Under the pieces are notes generated by a model, which saw nothing but the letters and a program-made list of their open reading frames with translations, was not told where the DNA came from and ran no database searches. 64,000 nucleotides of DNA from CBDIDH01 sp965277595 (GTDB lineage: Bacteria > Planctomycetota > Planctomycetia > Isosphaerales > Isosphaeraceae), in contig CBDIDH010000001.1 of assembly GCA_965277595.1 (NCBI GenBank), forward strand, positions 186,001 through 250,000. Direction: 5' to 3'. Shown piece by piece: positions 1 to 7,241 of this stretch (position 1 is the stretch's first letter; each line of letters begins with the position of its first letter). The translations under genes were made by a program, and so were the position numbers.

Positions 1-244
1 TTCGTTCTCGCAGCCACTCCGTCAAATGGCCTCTAAGCTGATCCATGAGTCATGTCTCCTGGCCCGAGTTTCTCTTTGAGATAGAATACCTCTCACGCCA
101 CTGAAAAGCTAGCTATTCGTTTTGCACTTGGACCGAGTGGCGATAGAATTTTGGAGTCGATGACCAAGTTCTCACATGGGCGTTCACCCGAACGCTCTTG
201 AGAATGGACTTCTTGAAGGTTCAGCCATAGACGGAGGAACTGCC

Positions 245-1048
245 ATGAGCGAAATCTCGACCATCGAATGGACCGACGCCACCTGGAACCCCGTCCGGGG
301 TTGCACGAAGATCAGCCCCGGCTGCAAGCACTGCTACGCCGAGACCTTCGCCGAGCGGTTCCGGGGCGTCCCAGACCACCCCTACGAACAGGGCTTCGAC
401 CTGCGACTCGTGCCCGAGAAACTCGCCGAGCCCCTCCGTTGGACGAAGCCGAAGATGATCTTCGTCAACTCAATGAGCGACTTGTTCCAAGAAGACGTAC
501 CCGACGATTACATCGAGGCGGTCGTCGGGGTCATGAGGACGGCGAACTGGCACACGTTCCAGATCCTCACCAAGCGCTCGGAGCGGATGCGGGATCTGCT
601 CCAGTCCAAACTGCGTGAGGCCGCCGAGGAGTCGCACATCTGGTGGGGCGTCAGCGTGGAGGACCGGAAATATGGCCTTCCCCGGATCGACCACCTGCGA
701 GCGGCACCGGCGACCATGAGGTTCTTGTCGGTCGAGCCTCTCCTCGAAGACATCGGCACGATCGATTTACGTGGAATCGGCTGGGTGATCGTGGGCGGGG
801 AAAGCGGGCACGGTGCCCGCCCGATGGACTCAGCTTGGGTTTGCTCGATCAAGGATCAGTGCGAGGCCGCTTCGGTCCCCTTCTTCTTCAAGCAATGGGG
901 CGGCGACCGCAAGTCGAAGACCGGGCGTCAACTGGACGGACAGACTTATGACGAGATGCCCGGCGGGAGCGACCGACCGAGACCGACCCAGAAGGTGCGC
1001 CGACAGATGATCTCGGCCTTCGAGCCGATCAGGGCCTCGTTCGAGTGA
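245..1048 (+). CDS. DUF5131 / phage Gp37-Gp68 family three-Cys-motif protein
   Basis: A 267-residue protein. The start at 245 is chosen because GGAGG lies just upstream (234-238) and the conserved N-terminus (MSEISTIEWTDATWNP) begins there; an in-frame ATG at 176 is less likely. Cys20, Cys27 and Cys30 form the CX6CX2C motif that defines the family and resembles a radical-SAM iron-sulfur motif. The VNSMSDLF and GGESG segments are also typical. The family is common in phages and mobile elements; its reaction is not established. Members are often paired with a TcmP 'three-Cys-motif partner' gene, and a broken TcmP gene lies at 3517-4217. First recognisable gene of the island that ends at tRNA-Gly. 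Confidence 0.85.
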   Translation: MSEISTIEWTDATWNPVRGCTKISPGCKHCYAETFAERFRGVPDHPYEQGFDLRLVPEKLAEPLRWTKPKMIFVNSMSDLFQEDVPDDYIEAVVGVMRTANWHTFQILTKRSERMRDLLQSKLREAAEESHIWWGVSVEDRKYGLPRIDHLRAAPATMRFLSVEPLLEDIGTIDLRGIGWVIVGGESGHGARPMDSAWVCSIKDQCEAASVPFFFKQWGGDRKSKTGRQLDGQTYDEMPGGSDRPRPTQKVRRQMISAFEPIRASFE

Positions 1049-1144
1049 GGACCGGGTAGTCGCATACGGCTTTCCGTCTCCCGGAGCCGGCTCGAATGCG
1101 GGCCGACCAAACGTATTCGGCGGGGGCCGATCGCCTGCCGCCGG

Positions 1145-1264
1145 ATGACCAAGAAGACGATCCGCACGATGCGGGTCGTCCCCGTCGAAGGTGCGTCCCG
1201 TCAAGGACGGCTGGGGGCACCGCCAAGGACCCACGTCGGGTCCCCTGACACCAAGGAGCTTTGA
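1145..1264 (+). CDS. possible 39-residue small protein
   Basis: An ATG at 1145 opens a 39-codon frame (MTKKTIRTMRVVPVEG...) that ends in TGA at 1262-1264, two bases before the ATG of the next gene. Such tight spacing suggests translational coupling. No family is recognised and no strong ribosome binding site is seen. It could be a chance frame. Confidence 0.3.
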   Translation: MTKKTIRTMRVVPVEGASRQGRLGAPPRTHVGSPDTKEL

Positions 1265-1266
1265 GC

Positions 1267-1677
1267 ATGAATGACGAACCGCCGCTGAATTTCACTGTCG
1301 GGAAGCCGCCGTTGGGGAGTTCAGGCGAGCCGGCCGGATTTCAAGCCCTGCCGCTGATCACCGGAGGTACGCCCGAGCAGATCCACGAGGCCGAGGCGAT
1401 CAGGGCGAAGATCCTCCCCGAATTCGACGGGGCCGCCGACCGTCATGCGGAGATGATTGCCAACACATTCCCCGACGCCTCGTCCGAAGGGAGCGCCGAG
1501 ATGAACTCGGCGGCCGTCGCCGGGATCGCCGAGGTCAGGGACCGTTGGCTGTCCCGGACGTCGGCCGACTGGTGGATCAAGCGACGGGGGCAGTCACCGA
1601 TCAACGAGATCAACGATGCGGTCAAGGCGAGCATCTTAGCCGCCGCCAGGGCCTCGGCAGCCGGTCGCAATCGCTGA
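1267..1677 (+). CDS. hypothetical protein
   Basis: A 136-residue protein. The ATG at 1267 is preceded by AAGGAG at 1253-1258 at normal spacing; a TTG at 1261 is in frame but too close to that site. The protein is acidic in the middle and rich in Ala/Glu, with a C-terminal helical part (NEINDAVKASILAAARASA). No signal peptide or membrane segment and no family recognised. It is followed by a strong hairpin at 1693-1717, so it probably ends a transcription unit. Confidence 0.6.
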   Translation: MNDEPPLNFTVGKPPLGSSGEPAGFQALPLITGGTPEQIHEAEAIRAKILPEFDGAADRHAEMIANTFPDASSEGSAEMNSAAVAGIAEVRDRWLSRTSADWWIKRRGQSPINEINDAVKASILAAARASAAGRNR

Positions 1678-1692
1678 GCCACAGCGTTGGAG

Positions 1693-1717
1693 CCCCGGCC
1701 CGAAGCTCGGGCCGGGG
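1693..1717 (+). terminator. hairpin, probable terminator
   Basis: CCCCGGCCCG (1693-1702) and CGGGCCGGGG (1708-1717) form a perfect 10-bp stem around a 5-base loop, 15 bases after the stop of the hypothetical gene. There is no clear T-run, so it may be an intrinsic terminator of the GC-rich type or only an mRNA-stabilising hairpin. The stretch 1718-1945 that follows holds no gene I can support. Confidence 0.5.
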
Positions 1718-1945
1718 TCTCCGTGCGTGTGGCTTACGGCCCCCGACACTCGCTCCACAGTCTGGACTGGATCGAGCCCTACTGGACCGGAGGAGGCCCG
1801 ACCCACGGGCAACAGCCCCCAGTGACGCTCGTTAAGTGATCATTGGCCAGTCAAGGACTGCCGTTCCCAGGGGACTAAGGTCGTGATGTGGCTAAGGTTA
1901 CTTAATGACGGCCACTGCAAGTGAATTTTTTATCGGAGCGATCAC

Positions 1946-2242
1946 ATGTCGAAAAAGGGCAAGCAAGCGACCTGGAATGAGCAGTTCGAGAGGTACAAAG
2001 CAGGCGTTGAGCAGCAAGAGGCGTTGCGGCTGAAGAACGCCAGCCGCAGGCACCTGTTGACCGGCTGGAGGCGGTTCGGTGGTGGCTACAGGCATCCCGT
2101 GATGGAGGTCGAAATCACGCCAGGCGAGGACGGCCTCAAGCAATTGAAATGCTGCCGTTGCTTGGAAAGCTGGACAATCTCCGGCTCGTTCAGGACTGCC
2201 AAGGAATCCGCTGCCGACCATTTCGAGTCCACCCACCCATAA
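1946..2242 (+). CDS. small C2H2-like zinc-finger hypothetical protein
   Basis: A 98-residue basic protein beginning MSKKGKQATWNEQFERYK. The C-terminal third holds CCRC followed, 18 residues later, by HFESTH, which gives a Cys-x2-Cys-x18-His-x4-His pattern that could bind one zinc ion. That, plus the basic N-terminus, suggests nucleic-acid binding, but the family is not recognised. It stands alone between two gene-poor gaps in the island. Confidence 0.55.
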   Translation: MSKKGKQATWNEQFERYKAGVEQQEALRLKNASRRHLLTGWRRFGGGYRHPVMEVEITPGEDGLKQLKCCRCLESWTISGSFRTAKESAADHFESTHP

Positions 2243-2349
2243 CCCGAACTGAATGCTTAGGTCTTGAACACGGACTACAAGCTATCTTGCGTGGTTTGTA
2301 TCACATTCTCCTTTGACATCAACGGTCGTGCTGCAGCGGAGGGTTTATC

Positions 2350-2607
2350 GTGTCGAAGGAGATTTAGGTCTGGGGCGAGGGCACCAGGGGCCTGTCCCTG
2401 CTCCCCCTCGCCGCCGGTCAGCGTGCCGATGCCGCCAAGCAGATCCTCACCGCCTCGATTACGACGCTGGAAGCCAGGGTTGCCGGCATCCAGGCGTCAG
2501 GCGGCGACCTTGGCTTCAACGCCAAGATCCGGCTGAAGCGATTCCGTGCATAGATCGAGACATTCGCTTCGGGCCTCGCCAAGCTCAACGCCCAGGAAGG
2601 GCGCTAA
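2350..2607 (+). pseudogene. broken small gene with two in-frame amber codons
   Basis: A GTG at 2350, preceded by GGAGGG, opens an 85-codon frame that reads sensibly (...LAAGQRADAAKQILTAS..., ...FASGLAKLNAQEGR) and ends in TAA at 2605. It is interrupted by TAG at 2365-2367 and 2551-2553. The downstream gene at 2653 ends in TAG, so amber is a normal stop here and read-through is unlikely. Most simply a decayed helical hypothetical gene. Confidence 0.35.
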
Positions 2608-2652
2608 CCGATAGGCTTATCCACCCACGACCCATGACCAGGAGAACGGGCC

Positions 2653-2889
2653 TTGAAGTACGAGAAGTACCAACCCAAGTATGATGAGAACGGCATCCCC
2701 GCATACTACGATTGCGTGGTGTGGTCCGTGTCACCCGGCGATGTGCAGTACATCGCCGACGAGTTGGAGTTCGATCTGACACCGGAGGCCGCCGCCGAGG
2801 TCCTGGAGGCGGCCAGGACCGAGATCACCGAGGCCATGAGGGAGGCGGGTGAAGCGGCCTTGCGTCGGCACCTGCACGATCACTTCTAG
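2653..2889 (+). CDS. hypothetical protein
   Basis: A 78-residue protein starting at TTG 2653, with AGGAGA at 2640-2645. It begins with a Tyr-rich stretch (MKYEKYQPKYDENGIPAYYD) and continues as a predicted helical segment rich in Ala and Glu, ending HLHDHF before a TAG stop. No family recognised. Its codon use matches the neighbouring island genes, so it is probably a real accessory gene. Confidence 0.5.
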   Translation: MKYEKYQPKYDENGIPAYYDCVVWSVSPGDVQYIADELEFDLTPEAAAEVLEAARTEITEAMREAGEAALRRHLHDHF

Positions 2890-2967
2890 GCAAGTTGATT
2901 CCGAGTCGGCTGGAGGATATTCCCTCTCCAGCCGACTTGGCCGACTTCAAGAACACTGGAGAGAAGC

Positions 2968-3308
2968 ATGACCAGGACCAAGGACCGTCAAGCACCAGGA
3001 GCGGCTCAAGCGGGTCTGCGAATTCGTGCGGGAGGTCAGCAGGGACGCTGATCACGCCCTCTGGGCCTACGGGGGTGGCACTCGGCCAGATCCGAGTCAG
3101 CCTGTCGGCCCTGGAGGACGAGGGCAGGCGGACAGAGGGCAACGAGTATGGCTCCCTCAAGGCCCATCGTGAGATCGTGCGGGAGGCCGCCCTGCACTTG
3201 AGCAAGATCCTCGAAGGTGGCCACCTGGAGCCCAAGGTGATCGCCGAGGTGCAGAGTCGGCTCAGATCGCTGGACCAGGCGGCCAGGCCCTACATCGACC
3301 TCGACTGA
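2968..3308 (+). pseudogene. frameshifted hypothetical gene
   Basis: The protein-like reading changes frame twice. After ATG 2968 (MTRTKD) one frame gives a helical stretch (KHQERLKRVCEFVREVSRDADHAL) up to the run of five G at about 3070. From there another frame continues convincingly (GQIRVSLSALEDEGRR...EIVREAALHLSKILEGG) to the TGA at 3306-3308. Either base loss in homopolymers or sequencing error would explain this. A continuous frame from 2895 also exists, but its first half looks like non-coding sequence. No family recognised. Confidence 0.4.
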
Positions 3309-3396
3309 CAACGACCACAGGACACGGAGGGCGGGAGAGACGTTACCTCTACCGCCCTCCTACACGACACGACCCCCTGACCAAGGAGAATCACCG

Positions 3397-3516
3397 ATGG
3401 CCGCCAAGCCCAAGACCAACAAGCCCAAGACCCTCACCATCACTGACGGTCAGATCCAGGCCCTCACGGACGAGGATCTCAAGTCGCTTCGGTTGCGGCT
3501 CAAGGCCGAGGCCGAA
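3397..3516 (+). pseudogene. 5' fragment of a hypothetical gene, truncated
   Basis: Starts at ATG 3397 after AAGGAG, and reads MAAKPKTNKPKTLTITDGQI... LRLRLKAEAE, a Lys-rich head followed by a helical segment. At about 3516-3524 the coding sense ends abruptly and runs head-on into the 3' end of the TcmP remnant on the other strand. The junction looks like a deletion that removed the 3' parts of both genes. Confidence 0.5.
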
Positions 3517-4217
3517 TGCCGTGCGTGTCGATCCGCCCGACGTACTTCGCCAGCTTGGCCAGTTGGGTCCAGTACAGGGACAGGATCGCCGCCTCCCGGT
3601 CGCCCATCTGTCGTGGGATCTCCAGCACATCGTCGGTGCCGAAGGTCCGGGGGAAGTGAGCGACAATTTGATCGTTCGGGTGTTCGAGGAAGCGATTGGT
3701 GAACTCGACCATGATGTTGACGAAGACCTCGCACCTCGGATAGCGGAGGATGCGGGCCATCAGTTCGAGCGGGATGCCGCTGAATTCGAAGGGATCGACG
3801 AAGGCGAAGACCTGTGGCGGGGACGAGCCCGCCCCTTTCGAGTCCATCCAATTCCGTCCCGACCGTCTCGGCGAACTGGCCGGCTGTGACTTCAACCTGG
3901 AAGGACGGCGGATGCCGGAGGGCCGAGAGACTTGGCTTGAGGTTCTCGGCCGACTCCGAGTCCGCCTCGACGAAGGAGAAGTGGATCTGGATTTTCTGGT
4001 CGAGGGTTCTCTTCTCGACGTGAGCCCTGGCCGCCTCGATGGCGACCTGGGGCGAGCCGATTTCACCGCCTCGATACTCGCCTGGGCCGGCGAACCCGTC
4101 GATGTAGTTGATCGATTTCTCGCTTTTGCCCAGGATCGGGAACCAGCGTTCGAGATAGAGCCGAAGGAGGAGGTGCTTCGCCGCCGTGTGAGGCGTCATC
4201 TTCGGAAGTTTTAACAT
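3517..4217 (-). pseudogene. tcmP: three-Cys-motif partner protein TcmP, frameshifted and truncated
   Basis: Reading from 4217 the product begins MLKLPKMTPHTAAKH, then YLERWFPILG and NYIDGFAGPGEY, which are hallmark TcmP segments. After ELDGLERGGLVP, at about 3820-3835, the frame shifts by one base in a GC-rich stretch and continues as FAFVDPFEFSGIPLELM and RYPRCEVFVNIMVEFTNRFL in a second frame. The sequence stops at RIDTHGI near 3520, where it is fused to another broken gene, so the C-terminal part is missing. TcmP proteins are encoded beside DUF5131 proteins; here the intact partner is at 245-1048. A possible upstream start at 4316 is less likely. Confidence 0.75.
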
Positions 4218-4366
4218 CGTCGGTCTCGACTTTCGTCCCGGTGACAGACAGTCGCCCGCAATGATCCAGGGATACCCCGACTGCTCTCGGGCCTTGGCAA
4301 ATTCCTCGTCCCGCATTGGGACCGTGGATCTGTAATCCTTGGTTTCTGCCGGGATGATCGACTATG

Positions 4367-4828
4367 TTAATCGAGGAGTCGGTGCAGGAAACCGGGGTCG
4401 TTCCAGATCGGCTCTGGTTTGACGCCTGGGGGCACATCGTAGGCCCCTCCAAGCCGCCGGAGTTCGTCGGCACGGATCTGAAGGTCCAGCCTCGGTTTTA
4501 CGGCCTTCAGAAAGTCCATTATCAGGTTCACCCCGCACTTCTCGGGACTGGCTGCGAAATACACGAACTCGATCCCGACACCCGGCACCTCAACTTCGAC
4601 CCGCTTAACGAATTCGTTGCGTCTCTCCTCCTCGCACCATGAAACGTCGTCGCCGATGGCGTCGAGGCCGCTCCGCAGGGCGAGAATCAGGTCGTCAACC
4701 TTGCTCGGCTGTGCCCCGGAGGGGGACATGACGTCGCTGAAGCCTCTGATGAGGCCCTTGGCGTGGTCGTTCGTGTAGCGGGACTTGCCAGAACCCGGCA
4801 GGCCGATGATCATCGTCAGTTTCGGCAT
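4367..4828 (-). CDS. P-loop ATPase / kinase-like protein
   Basis: A 153-residue protein that opens MPKLTMIIGLPGSGKSRYTN: a beta strand and a Walker A motif (GLPGSGKS, residues 9-16) at the extreme N-terminus, as in small nucleotide kinases, zeta-toxin-like kinases and AAA_33 proteins. No clear Walker B is seen. A segment rich in acidic residues (SWCEEERRNEFVKRVEVEVPG) follows, and the C-terminus is short. It lies upstream of, and in the same direction as, the TcmP remnant. Its substrate is unknown. Confidence 0.6.
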   Translation of the reverse strand: MPKLTMIIGLPGSGKSRYTNDHAKGLIRGFSDVMSPSGAQPSKVDDLILALRSGLDAIGDDVSWCEEERRNEFVKRVEVEVPGVGIEFVYFAASPEKCGVNLIMDFLKAVKPRLDLQIRADELRRLGGAYDVPPGVKPEPIWNDPGFLHRLLD

Positions 4829-5008
4829 AATGCCCTCGAATTGGTCTGGAGTTAAAGGTCGGGTCCGTCACCGGTGCCTCTCTGATTCGGGTAGGCCGTG
4901 CTTTAGAAAGAGGTCTCTTCGATGGGGTTGAGTTGCTCTGACTACGCCCTCCACATCAGATCCGTTTTACACGCTCGAAGCCCAGGTCTAAAATGATCAT
5001 GAAGTCGT

Positions 5009-5038
5009 GGGGACACCATCCGAGTGGGTGGTGTCCTC
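5009..5038 (+). other. inverted repeat upstream of the tRNA-like segment
   Basis: GGGGACACCA (5009-5018) pairs with TGGTGTCCTC (5029-5038) around a 10-base loop, giving a 10-bp stem with one G-T pair. It directly precedes the tRNA-like halves at 5048-5134. It may be part of a structured leader, a terminator or a recombinase-binding site; nothing else distinguishes these. Confidence 0.5.
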
Positions 5039-5047
5039 ACGGCGGAC

Positions 5048-5134
5048 ATCATGTGCCGAAGGTTGCGGGTTCGAATCCCGTCTCACCGCCCCTCCGGGGA
5101 CTGGTGCTTAGCTCGAAAGGCAGAGCGTCGGCAT
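5048..5134 (+). other. permuted tRNA-like sequence (3' half before 5' half)
   Basis: Positions 5048-5088 read as a tRNA 3' half: anticodon loop ATCATGT (CAT at 5050-5052), stem GCCGA (5055-5059), a 5-base variable loop, a canonical T-arm (stems 5065-5069 and 5077-5081, loop TTCGAAT), and an acceptor strand at 5082-5088. After a CCCC/GGGG hairpin linker comes a 5' half: acceptor strand 5102-5108, TA at positions 8-9, a D-arm (GCTC 5111-5114 with GAGC 5123-5126, loop containing GG), and stem TCGGC (5128-5132) followed by AT. The two anticodon stems pair perfectly; the acceptor strands pair at 5 of 7 positions. It may be a permuted tRNA gene, the trace of recombined tandem tRNAs, or a leader RNA of the next gene. 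Confidence 0.45.
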
Positions 5135-5180
5135 ACCTTCCCACCATCGCAATGCGATGAAGGTATGCCCATGCGCCGAC
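5128..5180 (+). promoter_or_regulatory. hairpin burying the ribosome binding site of the DUF1580 gene
   Basis: GGCATACCTTC (5130-5140) is perfectly complementary to GAAGGTATGCC (5159-5169), with an inner hairpin ATCGC/GCGAT (5146-5150 and 5154-5158) and a 5-base bulge between. An outer GTCGGC (5127-5132) can also pair with GCCGAC (5175-5180). The likely Shine-Dalgarno GAAGG (5159-5163) lies in the 3' arm, so the fold would block translation from ATG 5171. The pairing is seen in the sequence; the regulatory role is inferred. Confidence 0.55.
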
Positions 5181-5572
5181 AAAAAGAGACCGCACGTCCA
5201 TGCTCGATTTCCAACTCGGATGGTCAAAATCGGCTGCCCTTCGGGGACGAGCCTGCTTCTCACCCTGAGTACATTACTCTGAACGAGGTGACAAGGGTCA
5301 TCCCCGGCAGGGACGGCAAACGGGTCTCCCTTGTGACCGTTCACCGCTGGTGCGGGCCGGGACTCCGTGGCGGTTTGCGGCTGCGGACGGTCAAGATCGG
5401 CGGAAGGCGTTACACGACTCAGGTGTGGGTCAAGCAATTCATCGAAGGATCGAGCCGGGATGACCGCCCGACCGTCGAGTCACCGCCTTTAAGGCCCCCC
5501 AGCCGTCGCCAGTCCGCTTCGGAACGGGCCGCCGCCGAGCTAGAGGCCGCTTGGGGCCGCAAGAAGAAGTAA
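5171..5572 (+). CDS. DUF1580 family helix-turn-helix protein (excisionase-like)
   Basis: A 133-residue protein if started at ATG 5171, which has GAAGG seven bases upstream; an ATG at 5165 is too close. The core EYITLNEVTRVIPGRDGK, VTVHRWCGPGLRG and RRYTTQVWVKQFIE is a MerR/excisionase-like winged HTH arrangement seen in planctomycete DUF1580 proteins, which usually sit beside integrases. It converges on the integrase gene, 51 bases away, which suggests a role in directing excision or in controlling the recombinase. The C-terminal tail (SRRQSASERAAAELE...) is a charged helix ending in KKK. Confidence 0.75.
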   Translation: MRRQKETARPCSISNSDGQNRLPFGDEPASHPEYITLNEVTRVIPGRDGKRVSLVTVHRWCGPGLRGGLRLRTVKIGGRRYTTQVWVKQFIEGSSRDDRPTVESPPLRPPSRRQSASERAAAELEAAWGRKKK

Positions 5573-5623
5573 CGGCATGACCGGCGGGCGGTCATAGAGG
5601 CTGCCCGCCGTTCTGTCCCAGGA

Positions 5624-6883
5624 TCAACCGAACTCTTCGGCAATCTGTCGAGCCAGTTTGGCGTTCTTCTCGGCGTAAATCTGGGCAGCCTCCACCGTGT
5701 CGCCCAGCGAGGCCGCCGCCCCCTCCACACCATAGGCTTCCCGCACTTCGGTCGCTCGGGTGTGCCGGACTTCGAGGAGCGTCCAAACCGGCACACCGGC
5801 CGCCTGGCACGCCCTTCGGATTGCCTGCTGGAACGTGTTCACGTCGTAGCGGTCCCGTGGTGCCCGCTGCGGTCTTGGCAACGTAGCCCGATTGTTTTCA
5901 CTCGGAGTCCGCTTCGTCTTCCGCAACGCTGCTCGCCGGTCCTGGTACTCCGATCGGGCTTCCCGAGGGCTGAAAAGATAGGCCAGCGGGTCGGGCTTGA
6001 GGAAAGGACGCAGGACCTCCTGGCACCGAGGCCCGAGGTGGACTACCCGCTTATGGACTGGGTTGTCCTCCTCCCGCCACTGGTTCTTGTGGCTTGCCGG
6101 CCGGTAGAGCCAGACCTCGCCGTTCATCGACATGTCGCAACCCCGCATGGAGACGACATCTTCCGCCCGGCAATTGCTGTGGCGCATCACGCCGACCATG
6201 CCGGCGACGGGGCGGGACAGGATCGGGAGGACGGCCTCGACCCTCTCCCAGTCAATGGGATGTACGCCGTTACTTTCTTTAACCCGAAGTTGTACCCGCC
6301 CCTGGTCCGTCTCGATCTCGACCTGTTCATGCTTGCGGAGCGGGGCCACGGTCTGGAGATCGACGACCAGTTGGCCGGCGATCATCTCGTGGCTCGCTGC
6401 CCAGCGGAAGAAACGCCGCACACGATTGATGCGAGCGTTGATAGTGCGTCGAGCGAGACCAGCTTCGATCATCCGTCGCTGCACGACACGGAGAGCCTTC
6501 GGGCCGAACTCACGGGCCAAGGTATGGCCGTACAATTCCAGGAGTGGGACCAAGGCGTCCTTGAAGTTGTCGGCCTCCCCGGTCTCCTCGCCGTCAGGGT
6601 GCCGATAGTACCGGCGGGCGTGCCTCTCGAAGTCCAGTGCGATCTCGTACAAGGAAAGGTCAGCCGGGCCGGAACCGCTCTGGGAGGAGACGGGGGGCCG
6701 GCCGGTCGAGACCTGCCACTCGGCGAGGACTCGCTGGTACTCGGTATGGCTACCGGGGGTGCCGTAGAGGCCGAGGAGGACGGATTTATATTTCCCGCCC
6801 CCGAGCGGCCAGTTGAAGACGGCCTGACCGGATTGCTTGTGAAGGCAGTAGGAGGGCGGCGTGCCCTTAAGGCGGCGTCCCAT
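5624..6883 (-). CDS. tyrosine recombinase / phage-type integrase
   Basis: The ATG at 6883 gives 419 residues beginning MGRRLKGTPPSYCLHKQSGQA, the usual start of planctomycete integrases; a GTG at 6943 would add 20 residues. After a core-binding domain (FERHARRYYRHP... RINRVRRFFRWA) the catalytic part shows the first Arg in NCRAEDVVSM, the Lys in ASHKNQW, the VRHTRAT box with the second Arg, and the nucleophile Tyr in AAQIYAE. The usual box-II His is Leu, and the LGH His is Asp, as in other divergent planctomycete members. It starts about 115 bases from the 3' end of tRNA-Gly, the expected place for an island integrase. Confidence 0.88.
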   Translation of the reverse strand: MGRRLKGTPPSYCLHKQSGQAVFNWPLGGGKYKSVLLGLYGTPGSHTEYQRVLAEWQVSTGRPPVSSQSGSGPADLSLYEIALDFERHARRYYRHPDGEETGEADNFKDALVPLLELYGHTLAREFGPKALRVVQRRMIEAGLARRTINARINRVRRFFRWAASHEMIAGQLVVDLQTVAPLRKHEQVEIETDQGRVQLRVKESNGVHPIDWERVEAVLPILSRPVAGMVGVMRHSNCRAEDVVSMRGCDMSMNGEVWLYRPASHKNQWREEDNPVHKRVVHLGPRCQEVLRPFLKPDPLAYLFSPREARSEYQDRRAALRKTKRTPSENNRATLPRPQRAPRDRYDVNTFQQAIRRACQAAGVPVWTLLEVRHTRATEVREAYGVEGAAASLGDTVEAAQIYAEKNAKLARQIAEEFG

Positions 6884-6900
6884 ACGGCGGATTCCTGTCG

Positions 6901-6923
6901 GAATTCGGAAGTCTTCCGAATTC
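6901..6923. other. perfect 11-bp inverted repeat before the integrase
   Basis: GAATTCGGAAG (6901-6911) and CTTCCGAATTC (6913-6923) form a perfect palindrome with a one-base centre, between the tRNA-Gly gene and the integrase start. Further TTCCGA and TCGGAA words occur nearby. Such symmetry suits a dimeric repressor operator or a recombinase arm site; which one cannot be decided here. Confidence 0.5.
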
Positions 6924-6997
6924 TGGCGGGTTTCGGGCCGCACTTCCGACCGCCGGAAGGTGCGCTTAACTTGCGCTCGGCAAAGGAGTTAGAAAAG

Positions 6998-7069
<72 letters not shown>

Positions 7070-7241
7070 AAGTACTTGAACCATAAAAAGGTTATATCGA
7101 GCCTTCTGATTGCCACTCAAGCTGACTGTATTCATGATTGTGACAAAAGACCGCTGCGTCCGCAAGTCACTCACGGTTATTCAAAAGTCTAGTGATCCAG
7201 CCCGCCGGGCGTTATCACTCATGGGCCAAGGAGTTAACCCC

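Noticed and set aside
2350..2607. Amber recoding (pyrrolysine or suppressor tRNA)
   Set aside because: The neighbouring gene ends with TAG and no suppressor tRNA or pyl gene is seen; gene decay is simpler.
5065..5092. The TTCGAAT-containing segment as the left attachment site of the tRNA-Gly island
   Set aside because: Only the universal T-loop is shared; the flanking stem and acceptor bases differ and the orientation is opposite, so it is not a direct repeat of the tRNA-Gly end.
5024..5170. N-terminal extension of the DUF1580 protein starting at 5024
   Set aside because: This stretch encodes the tRNA-like segment and hairpin; the protein family starts near 5171, where a ribosome binding site is also present.
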